From Betaproteobacteria bacterium (GTDB taxonomy: Bacteria > Pseudomonadota > Gammaproteobacteria > Burkholderiales > Casimicrobiaceae), in assembly GCA_005882995.1 (NCBI GenBank), contig VBCY01000101.1, forward strand, positions 1-47,229: DNA of 47,229 nucleotides. Reading direction: 5' to 3'. The notes under the pieces are model-generated. The model made no database searches. It saw nothing but the letters and a program-made list of their open reading frames with translations, and was not told the DNA's origin. How positions within the stretch are numbered: position 1 is the stretch's first letter; each line of letters opens with the position of its first letter. Made by a program: the position numbers and the translations under genes. Shown here one piece after another: positions 8,950-17,742 of this stretch.

Positions 8950-9824
8950 GGTCTCGGCGCGCAGCGTGGTGGTTCGTCGCACCGGCGATCCTGGTGATCG
9001 CCGTGTTCTTTTTTCTGCCGGTGCTGGCGGGCTTTGCGATGGGCCTTACCGATTTCGACATCTACGCCTTGTCCGATCTCACGAATCTGCGCTTCGTCGG
9101 CCTCCGCAATTATTTGCGGCTGCTCGAGACACCGCTTTTCTGGCAGGCATTCGGCAACACGCTGTATTTCGTGGTTGTGGGCGTGCCGTTGTCAATCGCC
9201 GCTTCTCTGGGCGCTGCCCTGCTATTGAACTCGCCTCTGGCACGTTTCAAGTCCTTGTTTCGCACCGCCCTGTTTGCTCCGGTCGTGACGACCCTGGTTG
9301 CCGTCGCGGTCATCTGGCGCTACCTGTTCAATACTCGCTACGGATTTCTGAACTACGCGCTGGGGCAGATCGGCATCGCGCCCATTGACTGGCTCGGGGA
9401 TCCGCATTGGGCGATGCCCGCCATCATCCTGTTCGCGGCGTGGAAGAACTTCGGCTACAACATGATCATCTTTCTCGCCGGACTGCAGGCGATCCCGGTC
9501 GAGTTGTACGAAGCTGCGCGCATCGATGGAGCGTCCCGGTGGCGACAGTTGCGCTTTGTCACGCTACCGATGCTCTCGCCGGTCATGATGCTGGTGAGCA
9601 TTCTCACCATTGCCGGTTACTTCCAGCTTTTCGCCGAGCCCTACGTCATGACTCAGGGAGGACCGCTGCAAAGCACCGTGAGCGTCCTCTATTTCATGTA
9701 CGAAGAGGGATTCAAGTGGTGGAATCTCGGCTCTGCCTCGGCGGTCGCGTTCCTGCTCTTCTTGGTGATTTTCGCAGTGACGGCGCTGCAACTGCGCCAT
9801 GCACCGCGGCTGGGTGCAGCTTGA
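8946..9824 (+). CDS. Sugar ABC transporter permease, MalF type
   Basis: A 292-residue inner-membrane permease with six predicted helices, starting MRSRRAAWWFVAPAILVIAV. The cytoplasmic EAA loop is clear: YEAARIDGASRWRQLRFVTLPML near residues 187-209, the contact for the ATPase. The start is TTG, placed so that TTGA overlaps the stop of the binding-protein gene. There is no better in-frame start, because the first hydrophobic helix begins at residue 7. It pairs with the following MalG-type permease. No ATPase gene accompanies them. Confidence 0.9.
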   Translation: MRSRRAAWWFVAPAILVIAVFFFLPVLAGFAMGLTDFDIYALSDLTNLRFVGLRNYLRLLETPLFWQAFGNTLYFVVVGVPLSIAASLGAALLLNSPLARFKSLFRTALFAPVVTTLVAVAVIWRYLFNTRYGFLNYALGQIGIAPIDWLGDPHWAMPAIILFAAWKNFGYNMIIFLAGLQAIPVELYEAARIDGASRWRQLRFVTLPMLSPVMMLVSILTIAGYFQLFAEPYVMTQGGPLQSTVSVLYFMYEEGFKWWNLGSASAVAFLLFLVIFAVTALQLRHAPRLGAA

Positions 9825-10642
9825 AAAACGGACTTGCGCCGATTCTCGTAAATGGCCTGCTCGCCTTTGCTGCCGCGGTAGTGCTGTTTCCCTTGTTGTG
9901 GATGTTGTCCGTGTCGTTGATGAGCGCCGGGGAAGCCAGCACTTTCCCGCCGCCGTTCCTGCCTCGTGACGCGACGCTCGAAAATTACCGCGAACTCTTT
10001 GCACACGCCGGCATCGGCCGCTATCTTGCAAACAGCATTTTGATTGCGAGCAGCGTGACCGCCATCTCGCTGATTCTCAACGTGGCTGCGGGCTACGCCT
10101 TCGCCAAGCTCAAGTTCGCGGGACGCGACCGAATCTTCAAGCTCCTGCTCGGCGCGCTGGTCATTCCGTCGCAGGTTGCGATGGTGCCGCTTTTTCTGTT
10201 GCTCAAGTTTCTGGGCCTGGTGAATTCCTATGGCGGGGTGATCGTGCCGGCGATGGCCGGAATTTTCGGCATCTTTCTGGTGCGGCAATACGCGCTTTCG
10301 ATTCCGGATGAGCTTCTGGAAGCGGCGCGCATCGATGGAGCGAACGAGTTTCGCATCTTCGGGCTGATTGTCGTGCCGCTGCTCGCACCCATCATCGTGA
10401 CCCTGGCGGTCTTCACTTTGCTCGGGACATGGAACGACTTCATGTGGCCATTGATCGTGCTCGCCGACAACAATCTCTATACCTTGCCGGTAGCGCTCGC
10501 CAGTCTTTCGCGCGAGCACGTTCAGGATAACGAGCTGATGATGGCGGGCTCAGTGCTCACGACCTTGCCCGTGCTGGTCGTGTTCCTCGCGCTGCAACGC
10601 TATTACATGGAGGGGCTCATGATGGGAAGCGTCAAAGGATGA
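9821..10642 (+). CDS. Sugar ABC transporter permease, MalG type
   Basis: A 273-residue inner-membrane permease. It opens LKNGLAPILVNGLLAFAAAVVLFPLLWML, carries the large periplasmic segment AGEASTFPPPFLPRDATLENYRELF typical of MalG-type partners, and has the EAA loop LEAARIDGANEFRIFGLIVVPLLAP around residue 165. It ends with the family-like RYYMEGLMMGSVKG. The start is again a TTG whose TTGA overlaps the preceding stop; codons upstream in this frame lie inside the previous gene and have no family character. It overlaps the next gene by ATGA. Confidence 0.9.
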   Translation: MKNGLAPILVNGLLAFAAAVVLFPLLWMLSVSLMSAGEASTFPPPFLPRDATLENYRELFAHAGIGRYLANSILIASSVTAISLILNVAAGYAFAKLKFAGRDRIFKLLLGALVIPSQVAMVPLFLLLKFLGLVNSYGGVIVPAMAGIFGIFLVRQYALSIPDELLEAARIDGANEFRIFGLIVVPLLAPIIVTLAVFTLLGTWNDFMWPLIVLADNNLYTLPVALASLSREHVQDNELMMAGSVLTTLPVLVVFLALQRYYMEGLMMGSVKG

Positions 10643-13600
10643 AGCGCATCGGCCCTTGCGTCGCCGCCTTGCCTGGCCTCGTTGCCGTCGCCTGGATGTC
10701 GACGCTCGCGCTGGCGCAGAGCAACCTGTCAGTGCGTGAGCTGGATAGCTTTGCCGAGCTTGCACCGTGGAAGGCGGGTGCATCGGACGGCGTCAAGGCG
10801 TCGGTCCATCCAGCGCAGGGTGTTGCAGGGAAGGCTTTGCGGCTCGACTTCGATCTCGGTGGCACGGCGGGTTACGCGCTCGCGCAACGCGCCTTGGCCA
10901 TCGATCTGCCGCCGAATTACGAGCTGTCCTTCTACGTTCGCGCCGATGCGCCGGTGAACAACTTTCAGGTGAAGCTCACCGATAGCAGCGGCGACAACGT
11001 GTGGTGGTTCAATCGTCCCAACTTCGTGTTTCCGCGCGACTGGCAGCTTGTGCGCATCAAGAAGCGGCAGATCGAATTCGCATGGGGACCGACCAAGGAT
11101 CCCACGCTCAAGCACGCCGAGAGGCTCGAATTCGTCGTCGCCGCGGGACGCGCAGGAGGTCACGGTTCGGTTTATGTGAGCCGCCTCGAGCTCCGGGAAT
11201 TGCCGCCGGTCCCCGTCACTTGGCCGAGGCCCCTGGTTCAAGCGTCGTCGTTTGTCGCCGGGGCGCAGCCGGGGATGGCGGTCGACGGAGATCGGACGAC
11301 GGCATGGCGAAGCAATCCCGATGCGGGTTCGACGCAGACCCTGACGCTTGACTTTGGCATGCGCCGGGAATTCGGGGGAATAATCCTGCGTTGGGCGGGA
11401 GGTGCCTACGCGTCGCGCTACGACGTTCAATTGTCCGACGATGGGGCGCAATGGCGAATCGCGCGTCGCGTCGACGACGGCCGAGGTGGCCCCGATGCGC
11501 TGCAACTTCCCGACGCCGAAGCACGCTTTGCGCGATTGCGCCTCTACAAGGGTCCAGTCGCGTTCTACGCTCTGGCCGAGATCGAGATCATGGATCTCGC
11601 CTTCGGCGCGACGCCCAACGCATTCTTTACCGCGATCGCCCGTGAATCGCCTCGCGGAACCTACCCACGCGGTTACTCTGGCGAACAAAGCTACTGGACC
11701 ATCGTCGGCGTCGATGGCGGCAGCGACAGCGCGCTTCTATCGGAGGATGGCGTGCTCGAGGTCGGCAGGAACGGCTTCACGATCGAGCCGTTCGTCATCA
11801 GCGATTCTCAGGTCGTCACCTGGGCCGACGTCGAAACGCGGCAGTCCCTTTTGGAAAATTATCTTCCCATCCCAAGCGTTGTCTGGCGCCGCGCGCAGTG
11901 GGAGCTGCGCGTCACGGCATTCGCGTCGGGATCACGACGGCGATCGGACCTGATTGGCCGCTACGAGCTGACTAACCGTTCTGACCAACCTCTCACGCTT
12001 GAGCTTGCTCTCGCCGTACGGCCTTTTCAGGTCGATCCACCGAGTCAATCGTTGAACGCGCCGGGTGGCGTAAGGCCGATTCATGACATCGACTGGGACG
12101 GCGCGTCTTTGGGCGTCGACGGAACGCGCCGAATTTATCCTTTGCGGCATCCGCAGCTCGCGGGGGCATTTCCATTCGACGCCGGATCCGTGCGGACACT
12201 TCTTTCCAATTCCAACTGGGCCGGCGTGCAAAAAGTTCACGACGACTTCGGCTATGCATCCGCGGCGCTCGCCTACAGGCTTTCGCTCGCGCCCCATGCA
12301 AGCGCCGTCGTGGGCATTGCGGTACCGCTCTCAGGTGGCAATGTGCGCCCGTATCTACAGGACCGGTCGCCGGAATCGTGGCTCGCGCACAAGCAGGATC
12401 TCGCCGCTTCAGAATGGCGCCAAAAGCTCAACCGTGTCGTTCTTCAGGTTCCGCCCGCTGCGCAGCCGCTCGTCGACACGCTACGCACGTCTCTGGCCCA
12501 TATCCTGATGACGCGCGACGGGCCGATCCTGCGGCCAGGAACGCGATCCTACGCGCGCTCCTGGATCCGCGACGGGGCGATGATGGCGGAGTCGCTGCTG
12601 CGTCTGGGGCATGAAAAGGTCGCGGCCGACTATGCGCGCTGGTACGCACCTTATCAGTTCGCCACTGGCAAGGTTCCGTGTTGCGTCGATGATCGCGGTG
12701 CCGATCCGGTGCCGGAGAACGACAGTCCCGGAGAGTTCATCTGGCTCGTGGCTGAAATCTATCGATATACGCACGACCGCACGCTGCTTGAAGCGATGTG
12801 GCCGCACGTGGCCTCAGCGGCCCGCTACCTCGACGAGATGCGGAAAACCCAGAGAAGCGAAGCGTATCTGGCCGCTTCCATGCGCCCGCTTTACGGACTT
12901 CTACCGGCTTCGATCAGCCACGAAGGCTATTCCGAGAAGCCGATGCACTCCTATTGGGACGATTTCTGGGGACTCAAAGGATTCGATGGCGCCATCGAGA
13001 TCGCCGCTGCGCTCGGTCACGCCGCCGATTCGAAGCGCCTCCGTGATCAGCGCGCCCAATTCTGCGGCGACGTGGCGTCATCGCTGTTGGCGTCGGCGAA
13101 GTCCCACGGGATCGCGTATCTGCCTGGATCTGCCGAGCTGGGCGACTTCGATCCAACCTCAACGGCGATCGCATTCGCTCCCGGGGGAGACTCTGACGCG
13201 CTTCCGCCGGCGTTAGTCGGTCCCACTTTTGAACGGTATTGGCGCGAGTTCACCGATCGAAGAGATGGACACAAGGCGTGGGATGTCTACACACCCTATG
13301 AGCTGCGTACCGTCGGAACCATGATTCGCCTCGGAGAGCGTCAACGCGCACATGAGGAGCTCGATTTCTTTCTCGACGGCCGACGTCCTTCGGCATGGAA
13401 CCAGTGGGCGGAAGTGGTGGGTCGGGAGCCAAGGGTCGCACGCTTTGTCGGAGACATGCCGCACGGCTGGATCGCGTCGGACTTCATTCGCTCCACGCTC
13501 GATCTTTTCGCCTACGAACGAGCCGCCGATCACGCCATCGTACTGGCTGCGGGAGTGTCCCGGGAATGGACCGAGGGAGCTGGAGTCGAACTGAAGGGAT

Positions 13601-13821
13601 TGCGCACGCCCTACGGCGCTGTGAGCTATTCGCTGAAGACAGAAGGCAAAGATCTTGTGTTGCGTCTCGCCGGGGCTGCGAAGCCGCCCGGTGGCTTTGT
13701 CCTGGCGTGGCCAATGGGCGAGTCGGGCGTTGTGCTGGTCAACGGAAAGCCCGTGCAAGCCCAGGAGGGCGAGCTCCGCATCAACGCGGTCCCTGCCACG
13801 GTCGTATTGAGCCAACGATGA
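10639..13821 (+). CDS. Secreted discoidin-domain plus six-hairpin glycosidase, unknown specificity
   Basis: A 1060-residue exported protein. Residues 1-~27 are a signal peptide (...WMSTLALAQS). Residues ~30-190 look like a beta-sandwich, probably carbohydrate binding. Residues ~195-320 match the F5/8 type C (discoidin) pattern: SSFVAGAQPGMAVDGDRTTAWRS, then DFGMRREFGGIILRW and YDVQLSDDGAQW. After a further beta-rich part, ~residues 620-970 form an (alpha/alpha)6 catalytic-type domain with TRSYARSWIRDGAMMAESLLR, VPENDSPGEFIWLVAEIYRYT, SYWDDFWGLKGFDG and PHGWIASDFIRSTLDLF, features of glucosidase/debranching clans such as GH15, GH37 and GH63. I cannot place the GH family. It lies between the importer and GH1 genes with ATGA overlaps on both sides, so it probably trims glucan or its substituents (inference). 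Confidence 0.8.
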   Translation: MKRIGPCVAALPGLVAVAWMSTLALAQSNLSVRELDSFAELAPWKAGASDGVKASVHPAQGVAGKALRLDFDLGGTAGYALAQRALAIDLPPNYELSFYVRADAPVNNFQVKLTDSSGDNVWWFNRPNFVFPRDWQLVRIKKRQIEFAWGPTKDPTLKHAERLEFVVAAGRAGGHGSVYVSRLELRELPPVPVTWPRPLVQASSFVAGAQPGMAVDGDRTTAWRSNPDAGSTQTLTLDFGMRREFGGIILRWAGGAYASRYDVQLSDDGAQWRIARRVDDGRGGPDALQLPDAEARFARLRLYKGPVAFYALAEIEIMDLAFGATPNAFFTAIARESPRGTYPRGYSGEQSYWTIVGVDGGSDSALLSEDGVLEVGRNGFTIEPFVISDSQVVTWADVETRQSLLENYLPIPSVVWRRAQWELRVTAFASGSRRRSDLIGRYELTNRSDQPLTLELALAVRPFQVDPPSQSLNAPGGVRPIHDIDWDGASLGVDGTRRIYPLRHPQLAGAFPFDAGSVRTLLSNSNWAGVQKVHDDFGYASAALAYRLSLAPHASAVVGIAVPLSGGNVRPYLQDRSPESWLAHKQDLAASEWRQKLNRVVLQVPPAAQPLVDTLRTSLAHILMTRDGPILRPGTRSYARSWIRDGAMMAESLLRLGHEKVAADYARWYAPYQFATGKVPCCVDDRGADPVPENDSPGEFIWLVAEIYRYTHDRTLLEAMWPHVASAARYLDEMRKTQRSEAYLAASMRPLYGLLPASISHEGYSEKPMHSYWDDFWGLKGFDGAIEIAAALGHAADSKRLRDQRAQFCGDVASSLLASAKSHGIAYLPGSAELGDFDPTSTAIAFAPGGDSDALPPALVGPTFERYWREFTDRRDGHKAWDVYTPYELRTVGTMIRLGERQRAHEELDFFLDGRRPSAWNQWAEVVGREPRVARFVGDMPHGWIASDFIRSTLDLFAYERAADHAIVLAAGVSREWTEGAGVELKGLRTPYGAVSYSLKTEGKDLVLRLAGAAKPPGGFVLAWPMGESGVVLVNGKPVQAQEGELRINAVPATVVLSQR

Positions 13822-15197
13822 AGCGAGCAGTGAGTTCGAAGATTGAATTCGCGCCCGATTTCGTGTGGGGTTGCGCCACGTCGGCCTATCAGATCGAAGG
13901 TTCTCCGTTGGCGGACGGAGCCGGGCCGAGCATCTGGCACCGGTTTTGCCACACGCCGGGGATGGTCCGCGACGGGGACACCGGCGATGTCGCGTGCGAT
14001 CACTATCGGCGCTATCGCGAGGACGTCGAACTGATGCGCCAGCTCGGCCTTCGCGCCTATCGCTTCAGCACATCCTGGGGCCGGATTCAACCGCTAGGGC
14101 GAGGACGCGTCAATCAGGCAGGTCTCGATTTCTACGATCGTCTCATCGACGCGCTGCTCGAGGCCCACATCGAGCCGATGGTTACGCTCTACCACTGGGA
14201 CCTGCCCGCTGCGCTGGACAACCTTGGCGGCTGGCTCAATCCGGATATCGCCAAGCGCTTCGCCGACTACGCCGCGATCATGTTTCGCCGGCTCGACGAC
14301 CGCGTGAAGATGTGGGTGACGCTCAACGAGCCGTGGGTCGTTACCGATGGAGGATATCTGCACGGGGTGCTCGCGCCCGGGCATCGCAATCGTTTCGCGG
14401 CGCCCATTGCGACACATCACCTGCTGCGTGCGCATGGCGAGACGGTGCAAGCGTATCGTTCCGAAGGCAAGCATCGTATCGGAATCGTCGTCAACCTCGA
14501 GCCCAAGCATCGGGCCACGGATGAGCAGTCCGATGGCGACGCGGTCACGCACGCCGATGCCTACATGAATCGTCAATATCTCGATCCAATCTTCTTCGGC
14601 CGCTACCCGGAAGAGCTCAACGAGATCTTCGGTGAGGCATGGCCCCGCTGGCCGCCTAAGGACCTGGAGCTCATCAAACAGACGATCGATTTTCTGGGAA
14701 TCAACTATTACACGCGCAGCGTTGTGCGGTTCTCGGCGCAGGCGTCGCCGCTGCGTGCTGAACCGGTGCATCAAAAGCGAGCGACATACACGGAGACCGG
14801 GTGGGAGGTATTTCCCCAGGGACTGACGGAGACGCTGCTTCGCATCAAGGAACGCTACGGGAATCCGCCCCTTTACGTGACTGAAAATGGAGCAGCTTTT
14901 TTTGATCCGCCCACGGTACACGACGGCCGCGTCGCCGATCCGCTACGCGTTGACTACCTGCGGGGCCACATCGCGGCGATTCATGCGGCGATCGAAGCCG
15001 GCGTGGATCTGCGTGGTTACTTCGTATGGTCGCTGCTCGACAACTTCGAATGGTCGCATGGCTATTCGAAACGCTTCGGAATCGTGCACGTCGACTTTGA
15101 AACCCAGCAACGCACGCCAAAGGACAGCGCTCGATTGTATGCCGGCGTAATCGGAAGCAACGGGAGAGCGTTGAACGAGCCTGCTGAGCAGTGCTAG
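13818..15197 (+). CDS. GH1 beta-glucosidase
   Basis: Retaining beta-glucosidase of glycoside hydrolase family 1, 459 residues, cytoplasmic (no signal peptide). Visible motifs: the N-terminal FVWGCATSAYQIEG, WHRFCHTPG, the acid/base glutamate E171 in TLNEPW, NYYTR around residue 297 and the nucleophile E356 in YVTENGAAF, then GYFVWSLLDNFEW near the C-terminus. The ATG at 13818 overlaps the upstream stop as ATGA. Inferred role: hydrolysis of imported gluco-oligosaccharides to glucose. Its TAG stop is the same CTAG tetranucleotide that ends opgH on the other strand. Confidence 0.95.
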   Translation: MKRAVSSKIEFAPDFVWGCATSAYQIEGSPLADGAGPSIWHRFCHTPGMVRDGDTGDVACDHYRRYREDVELMRQLGLRAYRFSTSWGRIQPLGRGRVNQAGLDFYDRLIDALLEAHIEPMVTLYHWDLPAALDNLGGWLNPDIAKRFADYAAIMFRRLDDRVKMWVTLNEPWVVTDGGYLHGVLAPGHRNRFAAPIATHHLLRAHGETVQAYRSEGKHRIGIVVNLEPKHRATDEQSDGDAVTHADAYMNRQYLDPIFFGRYPEELNEIFGEAWPRWPPKDLELIKQTIDFLGINYYTRSVVRFSAQASPLRAEPVHQKRATYTETGWEVFPQGLTETLLRIKERYGNPPLYVTENGAAFFDPPTVHDGRVADPLRVDYLRGHIAAIHAAIEAGVDLRGYFVWSLLDNFEWSHGYSKRFGIVHVDFETQQRTPKDSARLYAGVIGSNGRALNEPAEQC

Positions 15198-17728
15198 GCC
15201 GGCTGGATAACCGGGGTCAGCGTCTCTTTCAAGGGGGAAGACGGCATGGGTGTCGACCACCAGCTCAGATGCGCATCCGAGCTCGCCCAAACGGCGGCGT
15301 GCAACTGCGACAAGGCAATCGCGTCGTCGATGATCGCGAGGCGTTGCGCGTCGCTCAACGCCTGCGGACCGTCCTTCAGCGCAGCCTGAACGAGGGCAGC
15401 ACGTTGCTTTTGTACCGTTTCCGGTACGCGACGTCGCGCGACACCTGCCGCACAGATCAATGCATTCGTGATTGGATGGACCACGGCGTCGACGAAGCCG
15501 CGCGGTGCAGATGCCGCACGCAAATAAACTTGCGTCGCCTTGATTTCGGGAGGCGTGTGCACTTCCTCCGGAATCACGAAAAATCCCGCATTGCGTGCGG
15601 TCCGGCCGAGGGTAACGCGACTGGTGAAAACCGACACTGGAATCGCGAGAATGAGCGCCCCGGCGACCGGCAAAAGCCACCATACGAACGAAGGGTTGAG
15701 CCAGTAGATTCCCCCGGCCCAGACAATGCCGATCAAGGTCTGCACGCCATGACGACGCACCGCTTCCCCCCATGAAGTTTCGGTGTCTTCCCTGGGCGGC
15801 GATTTCCAGAGGATGCCCAAACCTACGAGCGCAGTAAGCACAAATCGGGTGTGAAACAGCATCCGGATCGGCGCCAGCAGTGCCGATAACATAATCTCGC
15901 TCAGAAGGCTCGTGGTCAGCTTGGCCTTGCCGCCGTAAGTAACCGGCCGACGCATGGCGACCAGCACCGCGCCGAGAATCTTGGGCAGGAAAAGCAATAG
16001 AGCCGTCGCGCTGAACAGGGTTACCGCCCACTCCGGGTGCCATTCCGGCCATAGCGGAAACAGCTGGTACGGTGCAATGAAGTATTTCGGCTCGGTCAAG
16101 GCATGCACCGCGATCAGCGCAGTCGACAGGATGAGAAACGCGAACCACAGCAGCGCTGAAACATAAGCCATCACGCCGCTCATGAAGACGGCGCGATGAG
16201 CGATGTGCAGCCCCTTGAGCAGGAACAACCGAAAGTTCATCAGGTTTCCCTGGCACCAACGGCGGTCACGCTGCAGCTCGTCGACCAAGTTGGGCGGCAT
16301 CTCTTCGTAGCTGCCCGGCAGGTCGTAGGCGATCCACACCGCCCAACCGGCTCGGCGCATCAGCGCCGCTTCCACGAAATCATGCGACATGATCTCGCCT
16401 GAAAGGCTGCCCCTCCCCGGCAGCCGACGCAGAGCACAGTGGCGCATGAAAGGGGCGATGCGGATGATCGCATTGTGGCCCCAGTAGTGAGATTCGCCGA
16501 GTTGCCAGAAATGCAGCCCCGCCGTAAACAGCGGACCATAGACGCGGTTCGCGAACTGCTGCATGCGCGCGTAGAGAGTGTCGCGTCCAGCAGCATGAGG
16601 CGCGCTCTGGATGATGCCTGCGCCAGGGTTCGCCTCCATGAGCTGCAGCAGCCGCTTCAGACAACTACCGCTCATGACGCTGTCTGCATCGAGCACAACC
16701 ATGTATCGGTAGTTCCTGCCCCAGCGCCGGCAGAAGTCGGCGATGTTGCCGCTCTTGCGTTTGATCCGGTGCCTGCGCCAGCGATAAAACAAGTGGCCGA
16801 AACCGTCGATTGCGCGGCACGTGTCCTGCCACGTGGTCAGTTCCGCGACACGGGTGTTGGCGTCGCTGGTGTCGGAAAGAACAAAGAAATCGAAATGCGA
16901 CAGCATTCCGCTTTGCTCGACCGACTCGTAGGTTGCGCGCAATCCAGCGAACACGCGCGCGACATTTTCGTTGCGAATCGGCATCACGACGGCGACGCGC
17001 ACGTCCTTGTCGATGGAAGCGTCGGGTCGCGCGGTACGCGAAATCGCGTAGCGATCGCCACCCAGGGTTAGCAGCACGAAACCGGCAATCGCCGTCCAGA
17101 ATCCGCCCGATACCCACGCAAACAGGATTGCGAACAGCACCAGCATGGCTATTTCCAGCGGCTGGCGCCCGTGATAGGGCAGGACGGCCACCATGAAAGT
17201 CGTCGCAATATACGTCTGGGCCAGCGTCAATCCCAGCGCGACCAGGCGTCGGAAAATTCCGCTGGCGTGCCATTCCGCCAGCGGATCCGGCGCGTCGTCT
17301 TCCTGATCACGCGCCCGTCGCGATCCCAGCCATCGTCCGAGAAAGACGCGAGACCACCGTGGCGGCACCATCGATCCCCGAGCAAGCGGCGGTGACGTCA
17401 TCATCCGCTCCTGGGCGTCGGTGAAGAGCTTTGCGCTCGCGCCAGCCTGATGGGCAAGCGCCAACTCCAACCGTCGCCGGGCAGCGGCATGCGGTGGGTC
17501 ATCAGGATCGACGTTGCCTCCCGCGAGCAATCGGTGCAACGCCTCCATGGCTTCCGCGGTCGAAAGGGAATTGACTGGAAGATGGGCCGCGACGTCGGCG
17601 AGCAACGCCTGGCGCTCTGCCGTGCTGAGCAGGAGCGACTCGACGTAGCGGATGCAGACTTCGGGAAGGCGGGCTCGCGCCTGCACCGAGTCATGCACAT
17701 CACTTTCGGTCAGGGCGAGATTATCCAC
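15194..17728 (-). CDS. opgH: Glucans biosynthesis glucosyltransferase H
   Basis: Inner-membrane GT2 enzyme that builds the linear beta-1,2-linked backbone of osmoregulated periplasmic glucans from UDP-glucose. From the GTG at 17728 it is 844 residues, close to E. coli OpgH. It has a cytoplasmic N-terminal part, two membrane helices, the GT domain with VAVVMPIRNENVARVFAG, VLDADSVMSG (DxD) and LVDELQRDRRWCQGN (Q-x-x-R-W), then several further membrane helices. The frame is open upstream to 17866, but that part overlaps opgG. The GTG follows the opgG stop by 14 bases with a purine-rich GGCGGA ahead, matching the opgG-opgH order of E. coli. It converges with the catabolic operon. Confidence 0.93.
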   Translation of the reverse strand: MDNLALTESDVHDSVQARARLPEVCIRYVESLLLSTAERQALLADVAAHLPVNSLSTAEAMEALHRLLAGGNVDPDDPPHAAARRRLELALAHQAGASAKLFTDAQERMMTSPPLARGSMVPPRWSRVFLGRWLGSRRARDQEDDAPDPLAEWHASGIFRRLVALGLTLAQTYIATTFMVAVLPYHGRQPLEIAMLVLFAILFAWVSGGFWTAIAGFVLLTLGGDRYAISRTARPDASIDKDVRVAVVMPIRNENVARVFAGLRATYESVEQSGMLSHFDFFVLSDTSDANTRVAELTTWQDTCRAIDGFGHLFYRWRRHRIKRKSGNIADFCRRWGRNYRYMVVLDADSVMSGSCLKRLLQLMEANPGAGIIQSAPHAAGRDTLYARMQQFANRVYGPLFTAGLHFWQLGESHYWGHNAIIRIAPFMRHCALRRLPGRGSLSGEIMSHDFVEAALMRRAGWAVWIAYDLPGSYEEMPPNLVDELQRDRRWCQGNLMNFRLFLLKGLHIAHRAVFMSGVMAYVSALLWFAFLILSTALIAVHALTEPKYFIAPYQLFPLWPEWHPEWAVTLFSATALLLFLPKILGAVLVAMRRPVTYGGKAKLTTSLLSEIMLSALLAPIRMLFHTRFVLTALVGLGILWKSPPREDTETSWGEAVRRHGVQTLIGIVWAGGIYWLNPSFVWWLLPVAGALILAIPVSVFTSRVTLGRTARNAGFFVIPEEVHTPPEIKATQVYLRAASAPRGFVDAVVHPITNALICAAGVARRRVPETVQKQRAALVQAALKDGPQALSDAQRLAIIDDAIALSQLHAAVWASSDAHLSWWSTPMPSSPLKETLTPVIQPA

Positions 17729-17742
17729 GAGGTATTTTCCGC

